64,000 nt of DNA from CAWJMD01 sp963700925 (GTDB lineage Bacteria; Actinomycetota; Actinomycetes; Actinomycetales; CAWJMD01): NCBI GenBank assembly GCA_963700925.1, contig OY969553.1, positions 2,790,001-2,854,000 of the forward strand, given 5' to 3'. Numbering within the stretch: the first letter of the stretch is position 1; each line of letters opens with the position of its first letter. This document shows, in pieces, positions 7,581 through 16,229 of this stretch. The notes below the pieces were generated by a model that was not told the origin of the DNA, did not search any database, and worked only from the letters and a program-made list of their open reading frames with translations. Position numbers and translations under genes: made by a program.

Positions 7581-9874
7581 CGGCCACCCCGCAGGACCAG
7601 GTCCAGCCGACGGGCTACGCCTGCGGCGTCGGGAGTCCGGAGATGGAGCTCCGCTCCCGAGGGGGGACACGTGGCGCCAGGACGGTGGGTGGTCCGCACG
7701 ACCACCCACTTCCCCTTCTCGCCGGACTGGAAGGGGTTGAACCGCACCACCTTGACCTCCAGTGTGCTCACGACGTCGGCCGTCAGGACGAATGGGAACC
7801 CGCTCCATCTGACACCCCCGGACGGCACCGATGGCGACACATTGACCTCCGCGTCGACGAAGCTCGGTAGCCCGACCCTCTGGATGTTGGCCAGCGGCAG
7901 CACGACAGCCGCCCCCGGGAGGCTGCCGACTCCGGCGTACAGGTGCAGGGCTCGCGCCGGCTCCCACACACCTGGCCCCCGCAGCTCGTCGAGGACCTCC
8001 ATGGTGTGCCCCCCGTACGCGTGCTCGAGTGCCGACGACGCGACCAGGAACGGGGCCGGAGCAGTCAGTCCTGGGGCCGGGACGTAGACAGCGCCCACCA
8101 CGGCGAGGACCTGCTCCTGCATCGGCGTCGCGCCGGCTGGGCGTTCGGGCACCCCGAAACGACTGTCCGCCGCACGGGGCACGTACCGCTTCACAGGGTC
8201 GAGTGTTACCGCCTCGAAGTCCTCGTCCGAGTGGAACCAGTCGGGCGAGGGGTCGCCTACCCACGTCTGCCAGGTCGGGTCCCCCTCGATCGCGCCGCGC
8301 TCCGTCTCGGTCGCCATGCACCACGACGTCACCAGCTGTCCCGCCCACGCTCCGAGCGAGTACCCCTCGGCGAACCCGACCCGGGCGGCGGGATCGTCGA
8401 AGTGCCGTTGCCAGACGCCGTTGCCCGCGAAGAACACCTGGACCGGCCGTGGCACGCCGTGGCCGGGTTCGTAGGGATCCAATTTGGCGAATCGCGTTTC
8501 CCTGAGCCGGTCGAGCACGGCTGGGTCCTGCGTCGCCTGCTCGACCAGGCCGGGCGCGCACAGCAGGGCGACCAGCATCGGTTCGTCGTCGATGGCGGCG
8601 GGTCCTTCGGGGTGGCGTGCCAGTGCGGCGGCCAGGGCCGGGTACAGCGTCAGCAGCCGCTGGGTGGGCGCGCTCAGGCCTGTGGGTAGGGCGACGGCGG
8701 TTTCGATGCCGGACGGGGTGGCGCCGGCACGCGGCGCTGCTCGGTCGGGGAGCGGGGCAGGGGTGGCCGGGGTTGTCGAGGGGGTCGATGACGGAGACAC
8801 GGCGATGACGTCGAGTGCTCCGAGCGCGACGACGAGTTTGGGGTCCTCCAGGGTCGCCGGCCGGCCGCCGAGCAGTTCGGACAGGCCGCGGTGCACGGCC
8901 CTCATGTGGGACGAGCCGCCGGTCAGGTAGAGCACGTCCAGCGCGCTGGGCTCGACCCGGGCTCGCCGGAGCGTGGTGGCGGTCAGGTGCACGGCGCGGT
9001 CGACGTCGGCCGCGACCAGCGCGTCGAACTCGTCGGCGGTCAGGGACACGACCGCCTCGTGGTCGCGCACGGCGACGGGGACCTCGGACTGCTCGTGGTA
9101 GCTCAGGGCGTGCTTGGCCTCGCGCACCTCGTCGCGCAGGGTGAGCCGGGCGCCCAGGTTCTCCGGCGCGTCCAAAGCTTCCAGGAGGGCGTGGTGGCCG
9201 CTGTCGCGGAGGCGGTCGATCACGGCGGTCAGGACCAGGTGGTCGACGCCGTCGCCGCCGAGGGGGTCCGCGCCGTCGCTGGCGAGCACGTCCCAGGGTC
9301 GGTCCGGGTCGTCGGATCGGCGCAGGACGGCGACGTCGCAGGTGCCGCCGCCGTAGTCGAAGACGGCCACCGTCTGGTGGCTGGAGGACCGGGCGCCGGC
9401 GTACCTGGTCGCGGCTGCCACCGGTTCGGAGACCAGCCTGATCCGGGACGGGTCGACTCCGGCCTGCTGGGCGGCGGCTTCGAGCACGTCGAGCCGTGGA
9501 CCGGCCCAGCGGTCGGGGTGGGTCAGCACGAGTGCGTCGGGCCGGTCGTCGCCGGCCGCGCGGGCCGCGGCTGCGAGCACGTGCCGCAGCACCGCGGCCA
9601 CCACGTCGGTGACCGGCACGTCGGCGTCGCCGAGCTGGATCGAGCCCTCACCGATGCGGCGTTTGGGGGCCCGCTCGAACAGGTCGGGACGCAGCCTCGC
9701 CGAGCGGACTGCCTCGGTGCCGACGCGCGGTCCCCCGTCCGCCCAGAACACCGCCGAGGGCATCTGGTCGGCGCGATCCGACAGGCGTACGGGCACGGGA
9801 CGCTCACCCTCGCGGCAGTAGGCGGCCGCCGTGTTGGTCGTGCCGAAGTCGATCGCCAGCGTCCAGCCAGGCAT
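7577..9874 (-). CDS. Hsp70-type ATPase with a novel C-terminal domain (Hsp70-1)
   Basis: The 765-residue protein starts with a complete actin/Hsp70 nucleotide-binding domain: DFGTTNTAAAYC (phosphate 1, near residue 9), FDYGGGTCDVAVL (phosphate 2), YLTGGSSHMRAV (adenosine) and EPVAAA. After a Pro/Thr-rich linker near residue 370 there is no DnaK substrate-binding domain. Instead there are about 380 residues of unknown type, starting near EPMLVALLCAPGLV and including FFAGNGVWQRHFDDP. The ATPase part is nearly identical in DNA to Hsp70-2 upstream, but the last 280 residues differ strongly. Its stop overlaps the IniC-1 start. The ATG is preceded by a GGTAGG-type ribosome site. It is likely a client- or partner-specific Hsp70. 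Confidence 0.85.
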   Translation of the reverse strand: MPGWTLAIDFGTTNTAAAYCREGERPVPVRLSDRADQMPSAVFWADGGPRVGTEAVRSARLRPDLFERAPKRRIGEGSIQLGDADVPVTDVVAAVLRHVLAAAARAAGDDRPDALVLTHPDRWAGPRLDVLEAAAQQAGVDPSRIRLVSEPVAAATRYAGARSSSHQTVAVFDYGGGTCDVAVLRRSDDPDRPWDVLASDGADPLGGDGVDHLVLTAVIDRLRDSGHHALLEALDAPENLGARLTLRDEVREAKHALSYHEQSEVPVAVRDHEAVVSLTADEFDALVAADVDRAVHLTATTLRRARVEPSALDVLYLTGGSSHMRAVHRGLSELLGGRPATLEDPKLVVALGALDVIAVSPSSTPSTTPATPAPLPDRAAPRAGATPSGIETAVALPTGLSAPTQRLLTLYPALAAALARHPEGPAAIDDEPMLVALLCAPGLVEQATQDPAVLDRLRETRFAKLDPYEPGHGVPRPVQVFFAGNGVWQRHFDDPAARVGFAEGYSLGAWAGQLVTSWCMATETERGAIEGDPTWQTWVGDPSPDWFHSDEDFEAVTLDPVKRYVPRAADSRFGVPERPAGATPMQEQVLAVVGAVYVPAPGLTAPAPFLVASSALEHAYGGHTMEVLDELRGPGVWEPARALHLYAGVGSLPGAAVVLPLANIQRVGLPSFVDAEVNVSPSVPSGGVRWSGFPFVLTADVVSTLEVKVVRFNPFQSGEKGKWVVVRTTHRPGATCPPSGAELHLRTPDAAGVARRLDLVLRGGR

Positions 9875-9892
9875 GACGGACCTACCCCTTCC
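8505..9892 (-). repeat. Long direct repeat, copy in Hsp70-1
   Basis: Bases 8802-9892 match 11188-12278 almost perfectly; I found two differences in the coding part and one near the upstream edge. Bases 8505-8736 match 10890-11121 with no difference noticed. The matched blocks cover the ATPase domain with its upstream ribosome site, and the start of the C-terminal domain. The linker between them and the distal C-terminal region are not conserved at this level. Confidence 0.85.
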
Positions 9893-9986
9893 CGTGGTTG
9901 TCGGGGACCGCGTCGTCGTCGTGCAACGGCTCGACCTGCTGACAGAGCAGGTCGACGCGCTGGAGCACGGGTGACGTGATCGTCAT
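9882..9986 (-). pseudogene. Relic of an IniC-like N-terminus (34 codons)
   Basis: A 34-codon open frame starts with an ATG that overlaps the Hsp70-2 stop (ATGA), just as IniC-1 overlaps Hsp70-1. Its product begins MTITSPVLQRVDLLCQQVEP, nearly the first 22 residues of IniC-1 (MTAPLSPVLERVDLLCQQVE). It then diverges and stops in the ribosome site of Hsp70-1. I read it as what remains of an IniC copy after a tandem duplication and deletion. It could still be translated and act as a leader that couples Hsp70-2 to Hsp70-1. Confidence 0.7.
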
Positions 9987-12260
9987 GGCGATCGCAGGAG
10001 GATGACGCGCAGCGAGTTCTCCAACGCCTGCGGATCAGCCGACCTCATCTGGACCTCTGAGGTCGACGTGGTGACGACCACCCACTTGCCCTGCACATCA
10101 GACGCCGACGACCCCATGGGCACCACCAAGCCAGAACGCCTCTTCGTCCGAAATCTGCGAACGACATCGGGGGTCAGGATGACCGGATATTGAGGGGTGA
10201 GTGCAGACCCACTCCGGATGGAGTCGTCCCAGGGCAGCACGACCGCAGTCGCGGGGAGACTTGGCGTTGCGTCACACAGAAAGAGGCCACCAGGGTGGAA
10301 GTTCCGGCCTTGGACCTTGAGACCGTTGATCACCTCCTTCACCATCCTGCTTCGCCCAGCGCCGCCCCCCTGTCCGTAAGCGGCTCGCAGCGCCGCGTTG
10401 ACCACGTTGTCGAAGCGCCCCACCGAGTTCTGAAGGTCGGGCAGCCGCCTCGCCCCGCCCTCACGAAGCTCGAACAGCGGCCCGAGGGCTCGCACCACAG
10501 CCTCCTGCTGCGGACTGATCCGAAAGGGTCTCTCGAAGCGGAAGGCACGGGGGATGGCCTCCCTCCCTGGGACGAGTCGATCGACGGAGTCAAGGGTCAC
10601 CGTCTCGATGGCGTCGTCCGACCCGAGCCAGTCGGGCCAGTCGAGGCCCGACACCCAGGTCGGGTTCTCCTCGATCGCACGCCGCTCCTCGTCGGTCGAA
10701 GTGCTCCACGAGCGCACGAGTCCGGCCGCCCACCAGGCGTTCGTGTGCGCCTCCATAAACCGAGTGCGGGTCGCGGGATCGTCGAAGTGCCGTTGCCAGA
10801 CGCCGTTGCCCGCGAAGAACACCCGGACGGGCGGTGGCGGGCCGTCGCCGACCTTGTAGAGGTCCCATGCGACGTAGCCCGTCGTTCTGAGCCGGTCGAG
10901 CACGGCTGGGTCCTGCGTCGCCTGCTCGACCAGGCCGGGCGCGCACAGCAGGGCGACCAGCATCGGTTCGTCGTCGATGGCGGCGGGTCCTTCGGGGTGG
11001 CGTGCCAGTGCGGCGGCCAGGGCCGGGTACAGCGTCAGCAGCCGCTGGGTGGGCGCGCTCAGGCCTGTGGGTAGGGCGACGGCGGTTTCGATGCCGGACG
11101 GGGTGGCGCCGGCACGCGGCGACTGCTCGGTCAGGGAGCGGGGCGGGCGGCGGCGTGCTGGTCGGTGTGGTAGCCGGGGGCGCCGCGGCGATGACGTCGA
11201 GTGCTCCGAGCGCGACGACGAGTTTGGGGTCCTCCAGGGTCGCCGGCCGGCCGCCGAGCAGTTCGGACAGGCCGCGGTGCACGGCCCTCATGTGGGACGA
11301 GCCGCCGGTCAGGTAGAGCACGTCCAGCGCGCTGGGCTCGACCCGGGCTCGCCGGAGCGTGGTGGCGGTCAGGTGCACGGCGCGGTCGACGTCGGCCGCG
11401 ACCAGCGCGTCGAACTCGTCGGCGGTCAGGGACACGACCGCCTCGTGGTCGCGCACGGCGACGGGGACCTCGGACTGCTCGTGGTAGCTCAGGGCGTGCT
11501 TGGCCTCGCGCACCTCGTCGCGCAGGGTGAGCCGGGCGCCCAGGTTCTCCGGCGCGTCCAAAGCTTCCAGGAGGGCGTGGTGGCCGCTGTCGCGGAGGCG
11601 GTCGATCACGGCGGTCAGGACCAGGTGGTCGACGCCGTCGCCGCCGAGGGGGTCCGCGCCGTCGCTGGCGAGCACGTCCCAGGGTCGGTCCGGGTCGTCG
11701 GATCGGCGCAGGACGGCGACGTCGCAGGTGCCGCCGCCGTAGTCGAAGACGGCAACCGTCTGGTGGCTGGAGGACCGGGCGCCGGCGTACCTGGTCGCGG
11801 CTGCCACCGGTTCGGAGACCAGCCTGATCCGGGACGGGTCGACTCCGGCCTGCTGGGCGGCGGCTTCGAGCACGTCGAGCCGTGGACCGGCCCAGCGGTC
11901 GGGGTGGGTCAGCACGAGTGCGTCGGGCCGGTCGTCGCCGGCCGCGCGGGCCGCGGCTGCGAGCACGTGCCGCAGCACCGCGGCCACCACGTCGGTGACC
12001 GGCACGTCGGCGTCGCCGAGCTGGATCGAGCCCTCACCGATGCGGCGTTTGGGGGCCCGCTCGAACAGGTCGGGACGCAGCCTCGCCGAGCGGACTGCCT
12101 CGGTGCCGACGCGCGGTCCCCCGTCCGCCCAGAACACCGCCGAGGGCATCTGGTCGGCGCGATCCGACAGGCGTACGGGCACGGGACGCTCACCCTCGCG
12201 GCAGTAGGCGGCCGCGGTGTTGGTCGTGCCGAAGTCGATCGCCAGCGTCCAGCCAGGCAT
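9983..12260 (-). pseudogene. Hsp70-type ATPase with frameshift after the ATPase domain (Hsp70-2)
   Basis: The ATG at 12260 opens an intact Hsp70 ATPase domain, essentially identical in sequence to Hsp70-1, with DFGTTNTAAAYC, FDYGGGTCDVAVL and YLTGGSSHMRAV. In the linker, one extra base at about 11122 relative to Hsp70-1 shifts the frame after PLPDRA. The shifted frame runs on to a stop at 10590. The original frame resumes as a second open stretch of 326 residues from an ATG at 10963 (MLVALLCAPGLVEQATQ) to 9983. The C-terminal region keeps AGNGVWQRHFDDPA but otherwise differs from Hsp70-1. It may be a pseudogene, a split gene giving two proteins, or a base-call error. Confidence 0.75.
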
Positions 12261-12278
12261 GACGGACCTACCCGTTCC
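10890..12278 (-). repeat. Long direct repeat, copy in Hsp70-2
   Basis: This is the partner of the repeat at 8505-9892, offset by about 2386 bases. It includes the extra base at about 11122 that breaks the Hsp70-2 frame. Identity ends just upstream of the start codon, where the small acidic gene begins. Confidence 0.85.
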
Positions 12279-12600
12279 AGCTGTCGTCGGACGCGTGCCC
12301 GAAGCCGCCATCGTTCTGGTCCGGGTGCTCGTCTGAACCGGAAACGCCTGTGTCCCAGAGGTTCTCGGTGTCTGACGGCTGGTCCTCGGCAAGCTCCGCG
12401 TCCTCGTGCGCCACTCCGTCGTCGAGGGGCTCGTCCTGGCCGGGCGTCAGGTCGTCAGGCACCAGCTCGGCGTCGACGGGTTCGGCGACGGGGTCGAGCG
12501 CGCGGCTGATCACGCGGGTCCACACGACCTCGGGAGCGTCGACGGGATCGCCCAGCACCAGCGCCTCCTCGCCGGCGCCGTCGCCGTCTACCGGCGCCAT
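12268..12600 (-). CDS. Small acidic protein (copy 1)
   Basis: This 110-residue protein is very rich in Asp and Glu and has no recognisable domain. Its only ordered-looking stretch is PEVVWTRVISRAL. A similar stretch (SDVWDAMVTRAP) occurs in the acidic protein at 27029-27415, so the two may be distant relatives. Its ATG overlaps the end of the GrpE-like gene by 13 bases, and its stop lies 7 bases before the Hsp70-2 ATG, inside the shared ribosome-site block. Placement between a GrpE-like gene and an Hsp70 gene suggests a co-expressed adaptor, but that is inference only. Confidence 0.6.
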   Translation of the reverse strand: MAPVDGDGAGEEALVLGDPVDAPEVVWTRVISRALDPVAEPVDAELVPDDLTPGQDEPLDDGVAHEDAELAEDQPSDTENLWDTGVSGSDEHPDQNDGGFGHASDDSWNG

Positions 12601-13064
12601 ACGACCACCTCCACGGGGCGGACCAGCACGTCGGTGCCCCGCCAGCCCGGCCGGACCTGACGCGCGATCTTGTCGAGGTCCGCGACGGCCTGGGCGTCGA
12701 TGGCCTGGGTGTCCACCGCAGAGTGCTCGGACGGGTCGAACACCGTGCCCGGCTCGGCGTCGACCCGGCTCACACCGGCCTGCCGCAGCACGCGTTCCAG
12801 GTGTGCCCGCACCGCCGGGGAACCCGTGGCCAGGTCGTGAGCGCCGATCAGTCCGGCGACGAGGTCGTCGAACCCGTCGGGCGAGGAGGATGACGACGAC
12901 GGGGTGGCCGGAGCCGGCGCCGGCTCGACCACAGCCTGGATGGACGCTGTGGCCACCGGGCTGTGCGGCAGCCGCCTCCGAGCGGCCAGGTAGCCGAGCA
13001 GGGCGCCCCCCGCGGCACCGGCCAGGATCAGCGCCAGTGCCCAGAAGACGTCGTCACCGGGCAC
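12588..13064 (-). CDS. Membrane-anchored GrpE-like nucleotide exchange factor (copy 1)
   Basis: The 158-residue product starts with one membrane helix (about residues 6-26, FWALALILAGAAGGALLGYL) followed by RRR, so the rest should be cytoplasmic. After a Ser/Pro linker comes a short helical region, then a segment shaped like the GrpE C-terminal beta domain: AGVSRVDAEPGTVFDPSEH, an acidic helix, then RPGWRGTDVLVRPVEVVV. In GrpE the matching pattern is G-x-FDPxxHEA...GY...LRPAxVxV. GrpE opens the Hsp70 ATPase cleft to release ADP, so this is the probable partner of the Hsp70 proteins in the operon. It starts with GTG and overlaps the peptidase gene by 11 bases. A paralogue is at 25942-26469. 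Confidence 0.72.
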   Translation of the reverse strand: MPGDDVFWALALILAGAAGGALLGYLAARRRLPHSPVATASIQAVVEPAPAPATPSSSSSSPDGFDDLVAGLIGAHDLATGSPAVRAHLERVLRQAGVSRVDAEPGTVFDPSEHSAVDTQAIDAQAVADLDKIARQVRPGWRGTDVLVRPVEVVVWRR

Positions 13065-14307
13065 GGTCGCTCGTCCTGCGGGCCACGAGGTGCGCGGCCC
13101 CGAGGGCGATCGGCAGCACCACGTACGGGTGCTCGACGACCCACGACGTGACCCGCTCGATCTGGCTGGTCTCCTCCGGCTCGTCCAGTCCGGGCAGCCC
13201 GCCCGTCACGTCCGACACCAAGCCTTCGGATGCGTCTGCGCCGGGTGCGTCGGCGGGAACCACAGCCACGTCGGCAGTGTCGCCAGCTTCGCCAGTGGCG
13301 GTTGTCCCACCCGGCGGCTCGTCGCACACGACAGCCGCGTACCCGGAGTCGGCCCAGGCGTCGTCGAGCACGTCCAGCGGCACTTCCATCATGTCGCCCT
13401 CGGGGTGCCCGGGGTCCGACAGCACCGCGACCCCGCGTTCGGTGTCGATCGCGGTGATCACGATCGCGTGGTCTGCCGCGTTGTCCTCGGTCGCCTCACC
13501 GCTCCAGATCTCGCCGCTGTCGACGGCGAGCATCACGCGTCGACCCTCTGCCAGGTAGCCGACGATGGTGTCGACGCCCTGACCGACCTCGATCGAGGCC
13601 GGCACGCCGGCGTCCTCCAGCAGCGCCAGAGCCCCGTCGATGCCCATGCTCGGGACGCCGTCCGGGCCAACCGTGAAGACGTGCAGCTCGTTGGCGCGCT
13701 CGACGAAGGCCTGCTCGTCGTCGTGGTGGACCCCGGTGTACTCGGAGACGATCTGGGCGATGCTCGACGGCACGCAGAAGCCGTTGGTCGCCTGCTCGAA
13801 CCAGTGCTCGGAGTCGCCGGTAGGGTCCCCCACCAGCTGGCCGCCCTCGACCAGCGGGGTCGCCGAAACCTCCTCACCCGCAGGGGCGACGTCCGCGAAC
13901 GGGTCCTCGGTCGCGCCGGGCGCGTCGGTCGCACTGGGTGCGTCGGTCGCGACATCGCCTGGGGTCCCGGCGATCTGGGCGTCGAGCTGCTCGGGGATGC
14001 CCGGGAACAGCTGCTCCAGCTGGTCGCGAGTCATCGTCTCCTCGATCTCGAAGACACCGTCCCCGTCGACGTCGGCGCTGACCTGGTACGACCCGTCCTG
14101 CTGCTCCACGATGATGAGGTCGGGCTCGCCGTCGCCGTTCGAGTCGTACACGAGCCTGTCCACGCCGCTGTCGCCGTCGTCGTCGGTCATCAGCACCAGG
14201 GAACCGTCGGAGAACTGCTGAACCATTGACTCGACGACGCTGTCGCCGTCCAGGTCGTGCTGCTCCCAGCCCTCGGCCCCGTCGTCGAAGCTCTCGGTGT
14301 CGCTCAT
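13054..14307 (-). CDS. C39-like cysteine peptidase-fold protein with C-terminal membrane segment
   Basis: This 417-residue acidic protein has three parts. Residues 1-90 contain Asp-rich loops (DLDGD, DDDGDSGVD, DSNGDGEPD, DVDGDGVFE) like EF-hand or dockerin calcium loops. A central domain has NGFCVPSSIAQIVSEYTG with a possible catalytic Cys, then DHAIVITAIDTERGVAVLSDPG with His and Asp, the order seen in C39/papain-like peptidases. The C-terminus has one membrane helix (PYVVLPIALGAAHLV) followed by basic residues. There is no N-terminal signal peptide, so it is either tail-anchored with a cytoplasmic catalytic domain or exported by another route. Its ATG overlaps the IniA-1 stop (ATGA). Confidence 0.7.
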   Translation of the reverse strand: MSDTESFDDGAEGWEQHDLDGDSVVESMVQQFSDGSLVLMTDDDGDSGVDRLVYDSNGDGEPDLIIVEQQDGSYQVSADVDGDGVFEIEETMTRDQLEQLFPGIPEQLDAQIAGTPGDVATDAPSATDAPGATEDPFADVAPAGEEVSATPLVEGGQLVGDPTGDSEHWFEQATNGFCVPSSIAQIVSEYTGVHHDDEQAFVERANELHVFTVGPDGVPSMGIDGALALLEDAGVPASIEVGQGVDTIVGYLAEGRRVMLAVDSGEIWSGEATEDNAADHAIVITAIDTERGVAVLSDPGHPEGDMMEVPLDVLDDAWADSGYAAVVCDEPPGGTTATGEAGDTADVAVVPADAPGADASEGLVSDVTGGLPGLDEPEETSQIERVTSWVVEHPYVVLPIALGAAHLVARRTSDRAR

Positions 14308-16229
14308 GTCCGCTCCCGGTTCGTGGTGAGAAGGTGCTGTCGGACGTTTGAGGCCGGCGCAGCGCTGGATGTTCCCGTGCGCCGGGATGCGTTCTTCTGC
14401 AACAGGTCCTCGAGCTCGGCGAGCTGTGCCCGGACGGCAGCGAGCTCCCGCTCGAAAACGCTTGTCTGCTGGGCGCGCTGGGCGGTGGTCTGTTGGGCGG
14501 CTTCCACAGCCGTCTTGATCAGAAGGTTGTACCGGGCGATGGACGTCGCCAGGTGCCGCTTGTAGGTGAGGGTGATCTCAGGGCGGATCTCCCGGACGAC
14601 GGCGCTGATGCCGTGGTCGAGGTCAGCGCGGGCCGCCGCCAGGGTCTCCCTGAGAGTCGCGGTGAGATGCGCGCGGCCCTGCTTGATGCCCTTGTACGCC
14701 ACGGTGTAGGCGACCCATCCGGCCCCGACGGTCAGGGTCACCGGGTTGAAGATCATGGCCGCCATACCGGCACCTCCCGCCCCCGCGGCCGCGGCGCCGG
14801 CGCCACCCATCAGACCCAGTCGGCTCACCATCCCCACCCCGGTCGCGGCCATCATCGGGTCGAAGATGCCGGCCTTCGAAGCGGTCGACTCCCGAGTGGA
14901 CAGCCGCACCGAGCTGAGGTCGTCGGGAGCGGCTGCGAGCACGCCGGCGGCCGTGGCGTCGTCCTGGAAGAGTCCGTGCACGAGGCGTTCCAGGTCGCTG
15001 TCGAAGCGCTCGATGACGTCTGCCGCCAGGACCTGCAGGTCGCTGTCGAGCTCGGCCACGACGCGCTGGCGAGCGGCAGCGCGGATGACGCCTCGGTCCG
15101 ACCCGATCCGGTCGGTCCACCGCACCCTGAGGGCGTCCAGATCTGACGCGACTCGCCGAGTGCTCTCCTGCCGCAGCCGTTCGAGGTCGCGGTGAAGGTC
15201 GAGGTCGCGCCGCTCCTGCTGCTCCTTCAGCGACTCCAGTCGCTCACGCTCGTCGGTGAGCTCGGCCACCACCTCCGGCCCGCCGGCATAGGCCCGCATG
15301 AGCTCCTCGATCTCCGCTGCGGCCCCGCTCAGCCCACTCAAGCCCGTCCGCAGCGCGTTGGCCAGCCCCATCCGTGACCGGTCCGCCACCGCGGCCGTCA
15401 GCTCCTCGGCCAGCACGCCCAGCCCGGAGGCCTCCTCGAGGAGGGGACGCACGTCGTCGCCAGCCGTCCACGCCTCGAGCGCGAGGGACGCCGAAACGGG
15501 CAGCACGCGCGCCTCCGCGAAGCGCGGAGCGTGCCGGCGCAGCAGGTTTGTGTTCTCGGTCATGACCTCACGCCACCCGGTCGGGTGGCGGTCGGTCTTG
15601 CTCAGCACGAAGACGACCGAGTCGACCCGGCTCGCCACGCTCTCGAGGAAGGCGAGCTCAGGCGCGGTCAACACCTGCCCGCCGTCGCTGACGAACATCA
15701 GGACGCCGGCTTCCTCCGCGGCCTTCGCCGCGAGCCGTGCGTGGGCCGATGAGAGACCGGCGACGCCAGGGGTGTCGATGAGGACCACCCCGGGCAGCCA
15801 GCGCGCCGTCACCGCGACATCTGCCCTGGTGGGCCGTTCGTCGTCGGGCCCGCCTCCCTCGACGGACATCAGCTGCTGCATCTGCGCCACGTCCACGTCG
15901 AGCGTTCGATCGTCAGGCAGGACGACCCGAGCCATGCCCTCCGACAGTTCGGGACCGGGTGGCACCACGCGGATGAACCCGGCCGTGACCACGTCCACCC
16001 CGACCGGAGTCACCTCCCGTCCCACCAGGGCGTTGATCAGCGAGCTCTTGCCGCGCTTGACCTCTCCGACGACCACGATCGTGGGAGTGCCGAGTGGCTG
16101 ATCCACCTGCTGCCACAGCCAGTCGGCCTCACCATCGCGACCGTGGTGGCGCAGCATCTCCTTGGCTCCAAGGAGGGCTCGGTGCTGGGCGGTACTGAGC
16201 CGGACCTTGGTGGGAGGAGGCGCGGTCAC
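14304..16229 (-). CDS. IniA-like dynamin-family GTPase (copy 1)
   Basis: At 641 residues this is the length of mycobacterial IniA (640). It has GEVKRGKSS as P-loop (about residues 55-63), DTPGVAGL as G3, SKTD as G4, and the FVSDGGQVLTAPELAFL region. Coiled-coil arms follow, then a hydrophobic Gly/Ala-rich segment ending IFNPVTLTVGAGWVAY and a final helical stalk, as in IniA (LFNPLSVGAGLI). IniA is a dynamin-like protein with membrane-fission activity in vitro, and the hydrophobic segment is the likely membrane-contact part. The GTG at 16229 overlaps the stop of the repeat protein upstream (GTGA). A paralogue lies at 22331-24286. Confidence 0.86.
   Translation of the reverse strand: MTAPPPTKVRLSTAQHRALLGAKEMLRHHGRDGEADWLWQQVDQPLGTPTIVVVGEVKRGKSSLINALVGREVTPVGVDVVTAGFIRVVPPGPELSEGMARVVLPDDRTLDVDVAQMQQLMSVEGGGPDDERPTRADVAVTARWLPGVVLIDTPGVAGLSSAHARLAAKAAEEAGVLMFVSDGGQVLTAPELAFLESVASRVDSVVFVLSKTDRHPTGWREVMTENTNLLRRHAPRFAEARVLPVSASLALEAWTAGDDVRPLLEEASGLGVLAEELTAAVADRSRMGLANALRTGLSGLSGAAAEIEELMRAYAGGPEVVAELTDERERLESLKEQQERRDLDLHRDLERLRQESTRRVASDLDALRVRWTDRIGSDRGVIRAAARQRVVAELDSDLQVLAADVIERFDSDLERLVHGLFQDDATAAGVLAAAPDDLSSVRLSTRESTASKAGIFDPMMAATGVGMVSRLGLMGGAGAAAAGAGGAGMAAMIFNPVTLTVGAGWVAYTVAYKGIKQGRAHLTATLRETLAAARADLDHGISAVVREIRPEITLTYKRHLATSIARYNLLIKTAVEAAQQTTAQRAQQTSVFERELAAVRAQLAELEDLLQKNASRRTGTSSAAPASNVRQHLLTTNRERT

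Noticed and set aside
6411..8087. 558-codon plus-strand frame opposite IniC-1 and Hsp70-1
   Set aside because: It runs across two clear minus-strand genes and shows no domain.
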